A DNA stretch of 35,412 nucleotides, taken from assembly GCA_021817065.1 (NCBI GenBank), contig JAKAWH010000021.1:1-35412 (forward strand), read 5' to 3'. Each line of letters begins with the position of its first letter. Within the stretch, counting starts at the first letter, position 1. A model generated the notes under the pieces. The model was not told the origin of the DNA. It did no database searches and was given only the letters and a program-made list of their open reading frames with translations. Origin of the DNA: Actinomycetes bacterium. GTDB lineage: Bacteria > Actinomycetota > Acidimicrobiia > Acidimicrobiales > JAKAVM01. Shown here piece after piece: positions 24,586 to 33,943 of the stretch. A program made the position numbers and the translations under genes.

Positions 24586-27500
24586 TCAGACCTTCTCGAT
24601 GCGCACCCGGGTGTCGTAATAGTCGGCACCCCCACCAACTGGGTCCTCTAGCCCGATGGTCCAGCCGTCGGTGGTCGCCAAGTCGGGATCGAGCCGCATT
24701 ATGGCATTGAGCCGTACGGGAGCATTTCGGGCTGCGTCGCCGGAGAAGGCCTTACCGTCGACGCTCCACCTGCCTGATCCGTATTGCCAGTGACCGAAAG
24801 CTGCCGGGAAGGTGATGACACCGGGCCGAAGACCGATGATTATCCGTACTCTTCCTGTGATGCCCGACGAGTGGCTGCCGGAGGTGACTCGAACTCGGTC
24901 TCCTGAGTTGACTCCCAAGCGCTGGGCGTCGAGAGGATTCATCTCGATGAAAGCTTCGGGCATCATTTCGAGGAGCCACGGATCGGCGATCGTGCGGGAT
25001 TTTGAGTGAATTGGCTGCTTGTGAGTGGAGAGAAGGTAGGGAAAACGCGATGAGGGATCGAGGTCGGAAAGGAGCTGACCTTTCATGGTGCGGAGCGCTT
25101 CGTGTCGGGGAACTCCACTGAATGGCTCACCGGTGAGGGCGTTGTGGGTGGTGGCCATCACCTCGTTGTAGATCTGGCATGGGAACTCGGTCGGCTTCTT
25201 GCCCATCGATCCGTAGGTATGGGTCGCTACGGGTTGCTTGGAGGGATAGGAGGCCACCATACCGACCATCGCGGTGAATTGCTTTTCGAGGTCGGTCGCG
25301 TCGATCCCGGAGGCGGGAACAGCCCAGTGGTGGAGGCTGGACTCGGAAAGCTGGCCGAGGGTCAATGAAGTGAGTCGATCGGCAACCTGCTGGCTTGGTT
25401 GATAGCCGACCACGTAGTCCTCGAACCTTCCTCCGCGAGCGAGGACATAGGCAACCTTCCTCCATACTGCATCGGGAAGATCGACGAGTCCCCGGAGCGA
25501 CGAGATGCCAGCAATCTCCATTTCGCGATCGGTGGCGTCGGGGACCGGCCCAGAGGAGCTGAACCCACTCGGGCCGAGGACCAGGTAGCTGGGGTCGAAT
25601 GCGATGTTCGCCACCTGTCGTAGGTAGAAATCCTCTCTGCGGTCGAAGCTCCCTCCATCGGCGAAGGCACCTGTGCCGAACCCGGGCATCCCCAGTGCCT
25701 TCGCGATATCTATCAAGAATTGCTCCATGCACATCGGCTCGCCATTAGGGGTACGGCCAGTGATCGGCTCGACCACGGGCCGGCGGATACCTTGCGCTTT
25801 GGTCGGGTAGGTGGGGAAATTAGTTGGCATGCCCCAGCCCTCGAGGTAACTGGCGTCGGGGACGATGTAGTCGGCATAGGCGGAGCTCTCCGCGATCACG
25901 ATATCGGTGCTGATGAAGAGGGGAACGCGAGCGGTGTCGGTGATCATGCGGATCCAGGGAGTCCCTTCGGGGGATCCTCCGATCGCGGGTGGGCTGAAGG
26001 CCGGATTGGCTTCGTGCTGGAAGAGGATCTTCACCGCATAGGGGTATTGCTGGTAGGTCCCGGCGAATATCTCCGGCCAGATCCCGAATCCGAACGGGAA
26101 CCAGGGCCGCGGTGCCGGGAAGGGGCTCCGTCCGGCTGCCTGGGCGACCTTGTACGCGACTGACTCTTCGTAGAAGACGCCCTCTCGAGAAATTGGGACA
26201 CCCGATGGCACTCCCTTCGGCTGGCCAGGCCAGCTCGCCAGGGGATAGGGGGCGCCTTTGTTCTTGCCGTCGAAATCGGCCGATCCGCCTCCCGCAAGGT
26301 AGCCGCCCACCCAGTCCACGTTACCGATGAGGAAGTTCAGGACCATGATCGCCCGGCACGAATAGACACCGTTGGTGTGCATGGCGGGACCACGGTAGAA
26401 ATCAGCCACCGCCTTGCGACCGTGGCTGGTGAACTCTGTCGCGAGCTCTTGGATGGTCGAGGCTGCGATTCCAGATTCCTTGGCATACTCGTCAATGCTG
26501 TGCTCGGACGCAGCGGCATAGAGTGCCTGCATGGAGGTACGGCATGCGACGCCGTTGACGATGAAAGTCCCCGTGGACAGATTTCCCGAAGGCCAGAGGT
26601 TTCCGGCATTGGAATTCGAGGCATCGAGCGCCGCGTTGGTGGCGATGTCCCATACCACCGGGGCGGAAGCACCGTCACTGCCTGGGGCAGCAAGTCCGGC
26701 ATCCTCGGTGGTCAGGAACTTGGCGTAATGAGGGTGTGAGGGGTCGCTCACCACCAGCCAGGAAGCATTGGAGAAGTTTGGCTCGCCTGCCGCGGTAGCT
26801 GCAACGCGGTTGGGAATCTGGAGATAGCTGTTGTTGTATCTATGAGTCTCGATAATGGTGCGAATCATTCCCATCGCAAATGCTCCGTCGCCGCCTGGTT
26901 GGATGGGCACCCACTGGTCGGCGAGCAAGCTTGCATTGCCTGCATGGGGATCGACGATCACGAATCGGAGGTCGCCGTTGGCACTTGCCTGGGCGATCTT
27001 GCGCCCCAGTGTCTGCATGGGGAAATTGGCCTCGGTGACGTTGGCTCCGAACCATATGATGAATTCCGCATTGGGAATATCGGGCTTGAGCATCGCAACA
27101 CCCCCGGTCCCGTTCAGAGACTGCTGCGTGGCGACGTGATGGTTCAATTCGCAAATCCCGACATGCGGAAACACGTTGACGCTCCCGAACGCGTGGGTGA
27201 AGCGAGTTATCAAGTCATTCTGCCCAGGCTCGGCCCGGCCCCAATAAGCGACGAAGCCATTTGTCTTGGCACCGAAGTCCGGGTTGGCAGAGTCGATCGG
27301 GGTCGTGCGGCCGCTCCCGTTGTCCCACAAGTGGCGGAAGCCCTCTACGAAGCGGTGCTCCTCACCAGGCACATGGGAGAACAGGTATCCCCCCTGGGTC
27401 ACCTCGGAGATGAGTTGGTCCCACGAAATCGCCTCGAAGCTGCCGCTGCCCCGGGGACCGGTCCGCTTCAGGGGTACGGTCAATCGGTAGGGGTCGTAGA

Positions 27501-27900
27501 CGGTTTGCCGTCCGGCCTGCCCTCGGGCGCAGAGGGAGTGGGCCTGGGACCAGACAATTGCCGCCTCAGGATTGGTTCCATAGGCAGCGTGGGGCTCGGC
27601 GGCGTGTGGGTGGTAGGGGTTGCCATCAAGCTTCTGGAGAACACCGTTGAAGCTATGGGCGATGACCCCGCAATCGCTCCGACACTGCTTGCACACCGTG
27701 AAGGTGCTCCGGACCCCCGACCAGGTTGGTGGACGGTCCGGGTAGACATAGTTGCCACGGCGGCTGAACACCTCTCCCACCCACGGAGAGACCCCCCAGC
27801 CCGCGACCGCCGCGGTACCCGCAACAAGGCCGGTGCTCTTGAGGAAAGCTCTTCTGCTGAGCGGCGCAGAAACTGGCGATTTTGCTGTTCGAGTCCCCAT
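24586..27900 (-). CDS. TtrA/SrdA-like molybdopterin oxidoreductase, catalytic subunit
   Basis: The 1104-residue DMSO-reductase-superfamily enzyme has a twin-arginine signal (S-R-R-A-F-L-K, 15-21), so it is exported folded. A [4Fe-4S] site C-x2-C-x3-C...C follows (C70, C73, C77, C124), then the molybdopterin domains. The likely Mo ligand is Cys250 in F-P-H-V-G-I-C-E-L-N-H. The C-terminal molybdopterin-dinucleotide domain starts around 930. Length, Cys ligand and gene order (Fe-S, NrfD, catalytic, chaperone) match the tetrathionate/selenate/arsenate reductase branch better than nitrate, formate or DMSO enzymes. The exact substrate (tetrathionate, polysulfide, selenate or arsenate) cannot be set from sequence alone. 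It abuts the NrfD gene (TAG-ATG). Confidence 0.85.
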   Translation of the reverse strand: MGTRTAKSPVSAPLSRRAFLKSTGLVAGTAAVAGWGVSPWVGEVFSRRGNYVYPDRPPTWSGVRSTFTVCKQCRSDCGVIAHSFNGVLQKLDGNPYHPHAAEPHAAYGTNPEAAIVWSQAHSLCARGQAGRQTVYDPYRLTVPLKRTGPRGSGSFEAISWDQLISEVTQGGYLFSHVPGEEHRFVEGFRHLWDNGSGRTTPIDSANPDFGAKTNGFVAYWGRAEPGQNDLITRFTHAFGSVNVFPHVGICELNHHVATQQSLNGTGGVAMLKPDIPNAEFIIWFGANVTEANFPMQTLGRKIAQASANGDLRFVIVDPHAGNASLLADQWVPIQPGGDGAFAMGMIRTIIETHRYNNSYLQIPNRVAATAAGEPNFSNASWLVVSDPSHPHYAKFLTTEDAGLAAPGSDGASAPVVWDIATNAALDASNSNAGNLWPSGNLSTGTFIVNGVACRTSMQALYAAASEHSIDEYAKESGIAASTIQELATEFTSHGRKAVADFYRGPAMHTNGVYSCRAIMVLNFLIGNVDWVGGYLAGGGSADFDGKNKGAPYPLASWPGQPKGVPSGVPISREGVFYEESVAYKVAQAAGRSPFPAPRPWFPFGFGIWPEIFAGTYQQYPYAVKILFQHEANPAFSPPAIGGSPEGTPWIRMITDTARVPLFISTDIVIAESSAYADYIVPDASYLEGWGMPTNFPTYPTKAQGIRRPVVEPITGRTPNGEPMCMEQFLIDIAKALGMPGFGTGAFADGGSFDRREDFYLRQVANIAFDPSYLVLGPSGFSSSGPVPDATDREMEIAGISSLRGLVDLPDAVWRKVAYVLARGGRFEDYVVGYQPSQQVADRLTSLTLGQLSESSLHHWAVPASGIDATDLEKQFTAMVGMVASYPSKQPVATHTYGSMGKKPTEFPCQIYNEVMATTHNALTGEPFSGVPRHEALRTMKGQLLSDLDPSSRFPYLLSTHKQPIHSKSRTIADPWLLEMMPEAFIEMNPLDAQRLGVNSGDRVRVTSGSHSSGITGRVRIIIGLRPGVITFPAAFGHWQYGSGRWSVDGKAFSGDAARNAPVRLNAIMRLDPDLATTDGWTIGLEDPVGGGADYYDTRVRIEKV

Positions 27901-29154
27901 CTATGCCTCACCTCCACTCGGGGCAACCGGAGTCGCCTGCACGGAACCTTCGAAGCCATCGGGGCCGATCCTGCCGTTGTCATTCGCGCCAAGGTCCGGG
28001 ACGGGGGTGCCGCCCTCGGAAGTTCGCCACGGAAACAGCCAGGCGAGGAGAAGGAAGAGGAGCAGGGCAACGGCAAACACTCCGAGAACGGTCTGCACGG
28101 AGTCAAATCCAGTGAAGGGTACCGAATTGGTAACGACGGTATTGGAAGATACCTTGGATTGGGCTTGACCCCCGAGCACGACATTCCACCGCATCGCGTA
28201 CACGCCGATGAGAACTGCCACGCTGATGGCAGCCCCACCGATCCTAGAGTTACGCACAACCGGAACGAGCCACAGCACCAACGGGACGATGACTCCGATG
28301 CCGAGTTGCATTCCCAGGTAGCTGAAACTGAAGGGGCCGTGGAGCATTATGTGGTAGAACCCGAAGTAGGTGGAACCGGGTGCGTACTCGGGCACGGCCC
28401 CCGTTAGCAGGTCGACGATATCGAGGAATAGATCGAGTAGGAGGAATAGCATGAGGTAGGTGAGGAGGCCGTCCGTGAGGCGTCTGTCTACGTCAGTGCC
28501 CAAGTAGCGCATGGTAATGAAATACACAAGCCACATCAGGGCGATTCCCGAGACGATCGCCGACACGATGAAGAGAACTGGCATGAGGGGAGTGGCCCAT
28601 AGTGCCCGAGCCTTGGTGGCGCCGAAGACGAAACCGATATATCCATGGAACATGAAGGCGAGCACGATCCCGGCCACCGACAACCCGCGGAGGATCCTGC
28701 GGTCTCGCCGGGCCGAAGACTCTGAGGTATCGTGACTCCAGAGAGCGAGAGCGCGATGTAACGTTGCACGTGGCCCGTGGCGTGCCGCCATGCGAGCATT
28801 GGACGAACGAAATGCGACATACAGTTCGGCAAGCATGAGTGCGATGTAAGTGAGCCAGATGACGATGAACGTCGATAGGGGTGAATAGGGAAGATGGTCC
28901 CGGGTCATCAGTTCGAAGGCATTGGATGGTTGCCGGGCGTCACCCAGCACGGTGAGGGGTGCTGCGATAAGGAAGGCGAGACTTGCGAGGACGGCCAAGG
29001 GGGCCAGCGAGTCGAATTTCTTCTGGCCGAACACGTGGCTTAGCGACGACACGACGAACGATCCGGCCACTAGTCCCGAGATGTAGGGATAGGTGACGAC
29101 CATGAGTCCCCAGTAACCGTTCTCCAATCCGGAATGGGTGAGAGATCCTCCCAT
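27901..29154 (-). CDS. NrfD/TtrC-type membrane anchor subunit
   Basis: The 417-residue protein has about nine hydrophobic helices. The N-terminus reads Y-W-G-L-M-V-V-T-Y-P-Y-I-S-G-L-V-A-G, which fits the NrfD/PsrC family. It should oxidise menaquinol in the membrane and pass electrons to the Fe-S subunit. TtrC of enteric bacteria also has nine predicted helices. The C-terminal 40 residues are hydrophilic and Gly/Pro-rich. The ATG overlaps the stop of the Fe-S gene by one base (TGATG). Confidence 0.83.
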   Translation of the reverse strand: MGGSLTHSGLENGYWGLMVVTYPYISGLVAGSFVVSSLSHVFGQKKFDSLAPLAVLASLAFLIAAPLTVLGDARQPSNAFELMTRDHLPYSPLSTFIVIWLTYIALMLAELYVAFRSSNARMAARHGPRATLHRALALWSHDTSESSARRDRRILRGLSVAGIVLAFMFHGYIGFVFGATKARALWATPLMPVLFIVSAIVSGIALMWLVYFITMRYLGTDVDRRLTDGLLTYLMLFLLLDLFLDIVDLLTGAVPEYAPGSTYFGFYHIMLHGPFSFSYLGMQLGIGVIVPLVLWLVPVVRNSRIGGAAISVAVLIGVYAMRWNVVLGGQAQSKVSSNTVVTNSVPFTGFDSVQTVLGVFAVALLLFLLLAWLFPWRTSEGGTPVPDLGANDNGRIGPDGFEGSVQATPVAPSGGEA

Positions 29155-30287
29155 CAGATGGTGCCTCCTTCACCTCCGGTCGGGGCCTGCAGGAGCGCCC
29201 TTCCGGTCAGGTCTTGATATTGATTGGTATTGGTTCCCGCTGCATAGGGGTAGATGGTATTGAAGGCAGTTGCCGCGTCCACCATGTCGCCGTCGAGGTT
29301 GATGTAGAAGACCTGCGGTTTGGTGCCAGCCTCGAGATCAAGACGTTCGGTCGGGAATTGGGATATGAGGGTGGAGACGTCGCCATCTGGATCATTCAGG
29401 TCGCCGAATACTCGAGCACGCCCGACGCAGGAGGTCACACACGCGGGAAGCAGCCCCCGATCGATCCGTTGCACGCAGAAGGTGCACTTGTCTGCAGTCT
29501 GTTGTACCGGGTTGAAGTATCGGGCATCGTAGGGACATGCCTGTATGCAGTACCCACAGCCGATACACTTCGGATAGTCGATGAGGACGAGGCCGTCTTT
29601 GCGCTTGAAGGTTGCCTTGACAGGGCATACCTCAACGCAGGGTGGGTCGTCACAGTGGTTGCACAAACGTGGGAGGCTGAAGCGCTTCACGTTTGGCACG
29701 AATGTGCCTCCTTCCAAGAGCACAGTGCCGTCTCCGTCGGGGTCATGATCCCATTGGCCATACTCGATCACCTGGACCCAGGTACGGTACACGCCCACGG
29801 GGACATTGTTCTCGCTCTTGCACGCAACGACACACGATTGGCATCCGATGCACTTGCGCAGATCGATCACCATGACCCAGTGGTGTTCCGACTCCGAGCG
29901 GGTATCCTCGGGGAAACTGTTGTGGTAATAAGGCAGGCCATGAGAATTTTCGATGGTAGGCATCCAGCGGGAAGGGTCAGACCAACCGTCGGAACCGGTG
30001 AGTGCTTGCTGTGTCCAGGAGGCCCAGGCTGGCTGGAGCTTGTAGAGATCTTCGGCTGAAGCGGCGGCCACCGCCCCCGCTCCACGTTGCTTGCCGGCTG
30101 CGGCGCCGATCAGGCGTTTGGGGATGCCTTTCGGTACTACCGCACCAGAGGCAGTACCGATGGAACGGAGGGAAGTGCCGATGAACGCGGCCAACGATCC
30201 GCCCACGGTGAGCAGACGCAGGAGGCCACGGCGACTTCGATTCATATTGCCGGGATGGTCGGTGTCCACTTGGGAGTGTCGGATCAT
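29154..30287 (-). CDS. TtrB-like four-cluster Fe-S electron-transfer subunit, Tat-exported
   Basis: From ATG 30287, preceded by GAGGTG, the protein has 377 residues. A twin-arginine signal (N-R-S-R-R-G-L-L-R-L-L) lies at 17-27. Four ferredoxin-type clusters are complete: C146/149/152/156, C209/212/217/221, C241/244/247/251 and C268/271/283/287. This is the usual NrfC/DmsB/TtrB set linking the quinol-oxidising anchor to the molybdoenzyme. Between the signal and the first cluster are about 90 extra residues not usual for TtrB, and a Gly-rich tail follows the last cluster. The frame is open to 30446, but the part before 30287 is not protein-like. First gene of the reductase operon, 214 bp downstream of the response regulator. 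Confidence 0.87.
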   Translation of the reverse strand: MIRHSQVDTDHPGNMNRSRRGLLRLLTVGGSLAAFIGTSLRSIGTASGAVVPKGIPKRLIGAAAGKQRGAGAVAAASAEDLYKLQPAWASWTQQALTGSDGWSDPSRWMPTIENSHGLPYYHNSFPEDTRSESEHHWVMVIDLRKCIGCQSCVVACKSENNVPVGVYRTWVQVIEYGQWDHDPDGDGTVLLEGGTFVPNVKRFSLPRLCNHCDDPPCVEVCPVKATFKRKDGLVLIDYPKCIGCGYCIQACPYDARYFNPVQQTADKCTFCVQRIDRGLLPACVTSCVGRARVFGDLNDPDGDVSTLISQFPTERLDLEAGTKPQVFYINLDGDMVDAATAFNTIYPYAAGTNTNQYQDLTGRALLQAPTGGEGGTI

Positions 30288-30452
30288 GGGTAAACACCTC
30301 GCGTAGGGTCTGCTGGCACCACCTGCCATTCTCCGTGGCCAGGCTGATCCGAGCAATCGGCTCGGGGAGGATCGGGCAGCCGTTACCGATGATTCGGGCC
30401 GCCGGGAAGGAGGAGTGGGGGTAGTCCTTCCGACGATGGGCTGCAAGGCAAG

Positions 30453-30467
30453 CGCGGCGGGGCCGCG
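30453..30467. terminator. Small GC hairpin downstream of the response regulator gene
   Basis: CGCGGC pairs with GCCGCG around a GGG loop, 35 bp beyond the response regulator stop and 166 bp before the Fe-S subunit start. There is no T run. It could weaken read-through between the sensor/regulator genes and the reductase genes. Confidence 0.3.
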
Positions 30468-30501
30468 GGGAAGGAATGCCAGATGGCGGGTTCGGGAAGG
30501 G

Positions 30502-31158
30502 CTACTCGAGGTCGGGTGATAGTCCCGACGAGATGGCGTATCGCACCAGGTCGGCTGTGGTGCGCCGCTCGAGCCGAGCCATTATCTTCTGGCGATGGGT
30601 CTTCACGGTGGTTTCGGCAATACCCAGCGCATCCGCAATCTCGGCCGTCCGTCGGCCCTGGGCGATCAAGCGGAGCACGTCCACTTCTCGGGAGCTCAAG
30701 CCGTCCGCGATCCAGCGCTGTTCACTCTCACCAGTCGAGACGTAGGCATCGACGACAGCACGGGCCATAGAGGACCCTACATATGCATCGCCCCGGTGCA
30801 CGCACTCGATTGCAGCCAACAGCTCGACTCCGGATTGGCGCTTGACGAGATACCCAGACGCTCCGGCTGCGAGAACTCCTCGCAGGTATCGGCGGTCTTC
30901 GTGCACGGTGAGCACGAGAGTCCTGACGTTCGGCCAGCGACGGGTCATCTCGGCGGTAGCCACCATTCCCGACATGCGCGGCATCGTGATATCAAGCAGG
31001 GCGACGTCCGGTTGCAGGCGCCCGGCAAGCTCAACGGCTTCATCGCCGTCTTCGGCTTCTCCGACAACGTCGATATTGTCCGCTCGTTCGAGAATGAGCT
31101 TCAGGCCCTCACGGAACATGCGGTGATCGTCGGCGAGCAGAACCCGGATCTTCCTCAT
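30502..31158 (-). CDS. NarL/FixJ (LuxR-type) response regulator
   Basis: The 218-residue protein has a receiver domain (D10, D11, phospho-acceptor D56, T84, K106) and a LuxR-type helix-turn-helix (about 150-210): L-S-S-R-E-V-D-V-L-R-L-I-A-Q-G, then A-E-T-T-V-K-T-H as the recognition helix. The start overlaps the sensor kinase stop by ATGA (31158-31155). Position just upstream of the reductase operon makes it the obvious local activator, as TtrR is in ttr loci. Its output domain belongs to the same class as DosR/DevR, and DosR-type palindromes occur in the window. However, the recognition helix has T-H where DosR has N-Y, so a DosR-like specificity is only a possibility. Confidence 0.85.
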   Translation of the reverse strand: MRKIRVLLADDHRMFREGLKLILERADNIDVVGEAEDGDEAVELAGRLQPDVALLDITMPRMSGMVATAEMTRRWPNVRTLVLTVHEDRRYLRGVLAAGASGYLVKRQSGVELLAAIECVHRGDAYVGSSMARAVVDAYVSTGESEQRWIADGLSSREVDVLRLIAQGRRTAEIADALGIAETTVKTHRQKIMARLERRTTADLVRYAISSGLSPDLE

Positions 31159-32954
31159 CGATCGGCTCCCTGCACCGGCAAGCTGACCTGCACCCGAGTT
31201 CCAGTACCCGGAGAGGAGATCAGATGGAAGCTACCGCCGACGATACCTGCTCGCTCGCTCATTCCCAATAGCCCGAAGTGGGAGGTTCCCATTCCGTCAA
31301 CCGCGGCAGGGTAGAAACCACATCCGTCGTCTGCCACTTCTATATCCAAACTGCCGGCAAGGTGACGAATGTCGACACTGGCCTGGTTGGCATCAGCATG
31401 ACGGACGATATTGGTCAAGCTCTCCTGTATGATTCGGAATGCAGCAGTCTCCACATCAGGAGCTATCCTGGCCCTCAACCCGCTCACCTGCAATCTAACC
31501 TGTACTCCGGAGCGAGTCTGGAAGCCCTGGGTGAGCCATTCGAGCGCCGCGGGAAGGCCTAGGTCATCGAGCAACTTGGGGCGGAGGTCCAGAACTAGAT
31601 CATCGAGACGTTCCAGAAGGTTCTCGCACTCAGTTCGTGTTTCTGCAAGGACCCGCGCCAACTTATGATCCTGGGTGGCGAGCGCCTGTTGGGCGATGTC
31701 GACTGTGACGATGAGACCAGAGAGCACTTGGTCGGTGTGGTCGTGGATCTCCCGAGCCACTCTGCGCCGCTCTTCTTCCTGTGCCTCGAATATCCGGTCG
31801 ATGAGTTTCCCCCGCAATTCGTCGCGTCGCTTCACCTCGTCCCATAGGAGAGCATTATCGACCGCAGAACCGAGTTGGGAGCCAAGTGCTTCGAGGAGGT
31901 GGATATCGTCGCTGGTGAAACGTGCGGGATGCTCGGAATCCACTCGGATGAACCCGAGCTTCTCGCCGCGGGATCGAATGGGTACGGAGAGCCACCAATC
32001 GGCCGTATTGCCGTTGGCGTGGTGGTTTTGCGATACGGCTGTTTCGGGACCGTCGGAATCGCTGGTGAGGGATATGTGTGCGATACAGGAGCCAAAAGCC
32101 TGGGTCAACCATTCCAGGGCGACGTGGGTGGTCGCGTCAGGTGTTGTAGCTGAGGTCAGGGCAGTCGGAAGAGTGTTCATCAAGCGAAGATAGCGATTTT
32201 GGCGAATCAGCGCGTTCCGTGACTCGGCCAGATTCCGGATCATGGTATTGAATGCTCGCCCCAGCGACCCGATCTCATCATTCGAGACCACCTCTACTTC
32301 TCGGTCGAACATGCCGTGGGCTACGCGCTCTGCCGCACGCTCGAGGCGTTCGATGGGTGTAGAGAGAACGGTAGCGAGTCCAAAAGCACCCACACAAGCC
32401 AAGGCAGCGACCAGTAAGGTAGAGAGGGTAATCTCGCTTGTCGTACGATCGACGGTAGCTTGGAGGCGATGCTCGGAGAGGCCGACATGGGCCGATCCGG
32501 CTGAGCCGCCGAGTATGGGCGCAGCAGCATCCCAAACGATGCCATCTTCAGTGGCAATCGGCACAATGCGCGATGAGGTGGAGGGCTTTGAGAGTCGGAC
32601 CAAGGAAGAAGGAAACCCTCGGGGAAAGGTATCGGCGATGATATTGCCCCGAGGGTTGCTCAGGAAGGCGTAGGCGACGTCGGGATCCGCCTTCATGGTC
32701 TCGACGAGAGACGAATTGAGGCCGTACACGTCATTGGTGAGGATTCCTTCGGTGTCCGTTGCAGCCAGTTGGTGGGCGATCGAGGCAGCCTGAGATCGAA
32801 GATCGGAGCGCAGGGTATTGTAGGTTGCGTGGCGAATGGCGAAAGTCAAGAATGTTCCGAGTAGTACCACGGAGCCTACGGCGATGCCTAGGATCTTGGT
32901 TCGGATGCGAACTCGGTTGATAGGAGCTTGCGCCAGGCGGGACGTCCAACTCAC
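31155..32954 (-). CDS. HisKA_3 sensor histidine kinase with HAMP and GAF-like domain
   Basis: GTG 32954 overlaps the stop of the PhnD-like gene (GTGA), giving 599 residues. Order: helix near 20-42, an extracytoplasmic loop of about 135 residues, a second helix near 177-198, HAMP (about 195-250), a GAF-like domain (about 265-370), then a NarX/DevS-type HisKA_3 core with H404 in V-A-R-E-I-H-D-H. The N-box is E-S-L-T-N-I-V-R-H-A (511-520), and the ATP lid follows D-D-G-C-G-F. The GAF-like domain recalls DosS, but I see no specific haem ligand. Gene overlap with the PhnD-like lipoprotein indicates that the two form one sensory unit, equivalent to TtrS, whose binding domain and kinase are a single chain in enteric bacteria. 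Confidence 0.87.
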   Translation of the reverse strand: MSWTSRLAQAPINRVRIRTKILGIAVGSVVLLGTFLTFAIRHATYNTLRSDLRSQAASIAHQLAATDTEGILTNDVYGLNSSLVETMKADPDVAYAFLSNPRGNIIADTFPRGFPSSLVRLSKPSTSSRIVPIATEDGIVWDAAAPILGGSAGSAHVGLSEHRLQATVDRTTSEITLSTLLVAALACVGAFGLATVLSTPIERLERAAERVAHGMFDREVEVVSNDEIGSLGRAFNTMIRNLAESRNALIRQNRYLRLMNTLPTALTSATTPDATTHVALEWLTQAFGSCIAHISLTSDSDGPETAVSQNHHANGNTADWWLSVPIRSRGEKLGFIRVDSEHPARFTSDDIHLLEALGSQLGSAVDNALLWDEVKRRDELRGKLIDRIFEAQEEERRRVAREIHDHTDQVLSGLIVTVDIAQQALATQDHKLARVLAETRTECENLLERLDDLVLDLRPKLLDDLGLPAALEWLTQGFQTRSGVQVRLQVSGLRARIAPDVETAAFRIIQESLTNIVRHADANQASVDIRHLAGSLDIEVADDGCGFYPAAVDGMGTSHFGLLGMSERAGIVGGSFHLISSPGTGTRVQVSLPVQGADR

Positions 32955-33907
32955 ATCCGGTTCCTCTCGATACTCCACATCTGTCTTATGGGACCGTAAG
33001 CCGAGTCGGGAACCACTTCGAACTGCTTGATCCCGAGTCTCCTCAGGATCTGCCGTCCTTTGTCGGAAGCGGGCATGGACAGGAGAATCTGCTGGAGGCG
33101 GGACTTGAGTTGTGGGGAGACGGTGGGCGGTACCACCATGGGCGGAGCTGCAAAGGGTCCCCATTTCGCGATGACGCGGGTGTGGTGAGCAATTGTGGGG
33201 TCGGAGGAGACCAGAGAGTCGTAGACCATGCTGTCCACAGCAGCTCCGTCGGCAAGACCGTCTGCGACAGCGCGGATCGAGTTGTCGTGACCGTAGGTAA
33301 AGAACGTCTGACGAAAGAAGGTCAGGGGATCCTCACCGAGAATAGATATCTCGTACAGGGGAACCAAGTGGCCTGAGTCGGACAGGGGATCTGAGAACGC
33401 GAACACCGAACCCCTCAGGTCGGCGAGGGAATGTGCAGGACTGCTGGCGGGTACGATCAGGTACGAGTAATAGAATGGTCCCTGTCCGGTATCGGGCGTG
33501 GCGAGCAGTTGGAGGCCGAACTGATCGTGCCCCACGACGTAAGGAAGGCTGCACACCAGGCCTAACTGTGCTCCTCCGGATTCGAGTAATTCGTTCGTGT
33601 CCTCGTAAGTGCGTTGCTGGACGAGATCAACGGGTTCTCCAAGATGATTTTGGAGGTAATGAGAGAAGGCGCTGTACGTGAGTGCAGTGACTTGCGGTGA
33701 AAGCACCGGGGCTAGTGCCACTCGTATTGCATTGGCTGTGGGTTGAGGGGGGAAACGAACCGGAAGTGTTGCAGTCGGTGTGCCGAGTTTGACGGTGAGA
33801 AGTGGATGGATGTTGGAACAGGCAACGACCAGGAGGCTGGATATGGCGATGACGAGGAACCCCTGGCGATGGGGGAACTTCACCACATTCCCCGCAGCAT
33901 GATCCAC
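32951..33907 (-). CDS. PhnD-like substrate-binding lipoprotein, probable ligand sensor
   Basis: The 318-residue protein starts at GTG 33907. A hydrophobic segment ends in the lipobox L-V-V-A-C (Cys30), so it is membrane-anchored outside the cell. The rest is a type-2 periplasmic-binding fold of the PhnD (phosphate/phosphonate-binding) family, with F-A-F-S-D-P-L-S-D-S-G-H-L-V-P as the recognisable ligand-loop motif. No ABC transporter genes are near. Instead it overlaps a sensor kinase gene. TtrS-type kinases carry such a domain at their N-terminus, so here it most likely binds the respiratory substrate and signals to the kinase. A DosR-type box lies about 37 bp upstream. Confidence 0.83.
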   Translation of the reverse strand: MDHAAGNVVKFPHRQGFLVIAISSLLVVACSNIHPLLTVKLGTPTATLPVRFPPQPTANAIRVALAPVLSPQVTALTYSAFSHYLQNHLGEPVDLVQQRTYEDTNELLESGGAQLGLVCSLPYVVGHDQFGLQLLATPDTGQGPFYYSYLIVPASSPAHSLADLRGSVFAFSDPLSDSGHLVPLYEISILGEDPLTFFRQTFFTYGHDNSIRAVADGLADGAAVDSMVYDSLVSSDPTIAHHTRVIAKWGPFAAPPMVVPPTVSPQLKSRLQQILLSMPASDKGRQILRRLGIKQFEVVPDSAYGPIRQMWSIERNRM

Positions 33908-33943
33908 GACGTCATCGTAGGTGTGGCCTCCCAGTTGGGGACA

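Noticed and set aside
26842-28407. 521-codon plus-strand frame opposite the molybdoenzyme gene
   Set aside because: It is an antisense shadow of a gene with clear homology and motifs; such long shadows are common at high GC.
30306-30319. GGGTCTGCTGGCAC upstream of the Fe-S subunit gene as another DosR-type box
   Set aside because: It has one core mismatch and lacks the TT after GGGNC. The eight-position core is too permissive in GC-rich DNA to accept it.
30511-30529. GTCGGG-N7-CCCGAC palindrome resembling a DosR box
   Set aside because: It is one base shorter than the consensus and lies inside the last codons of the response regulator gene. A chance hairpin is more likely.
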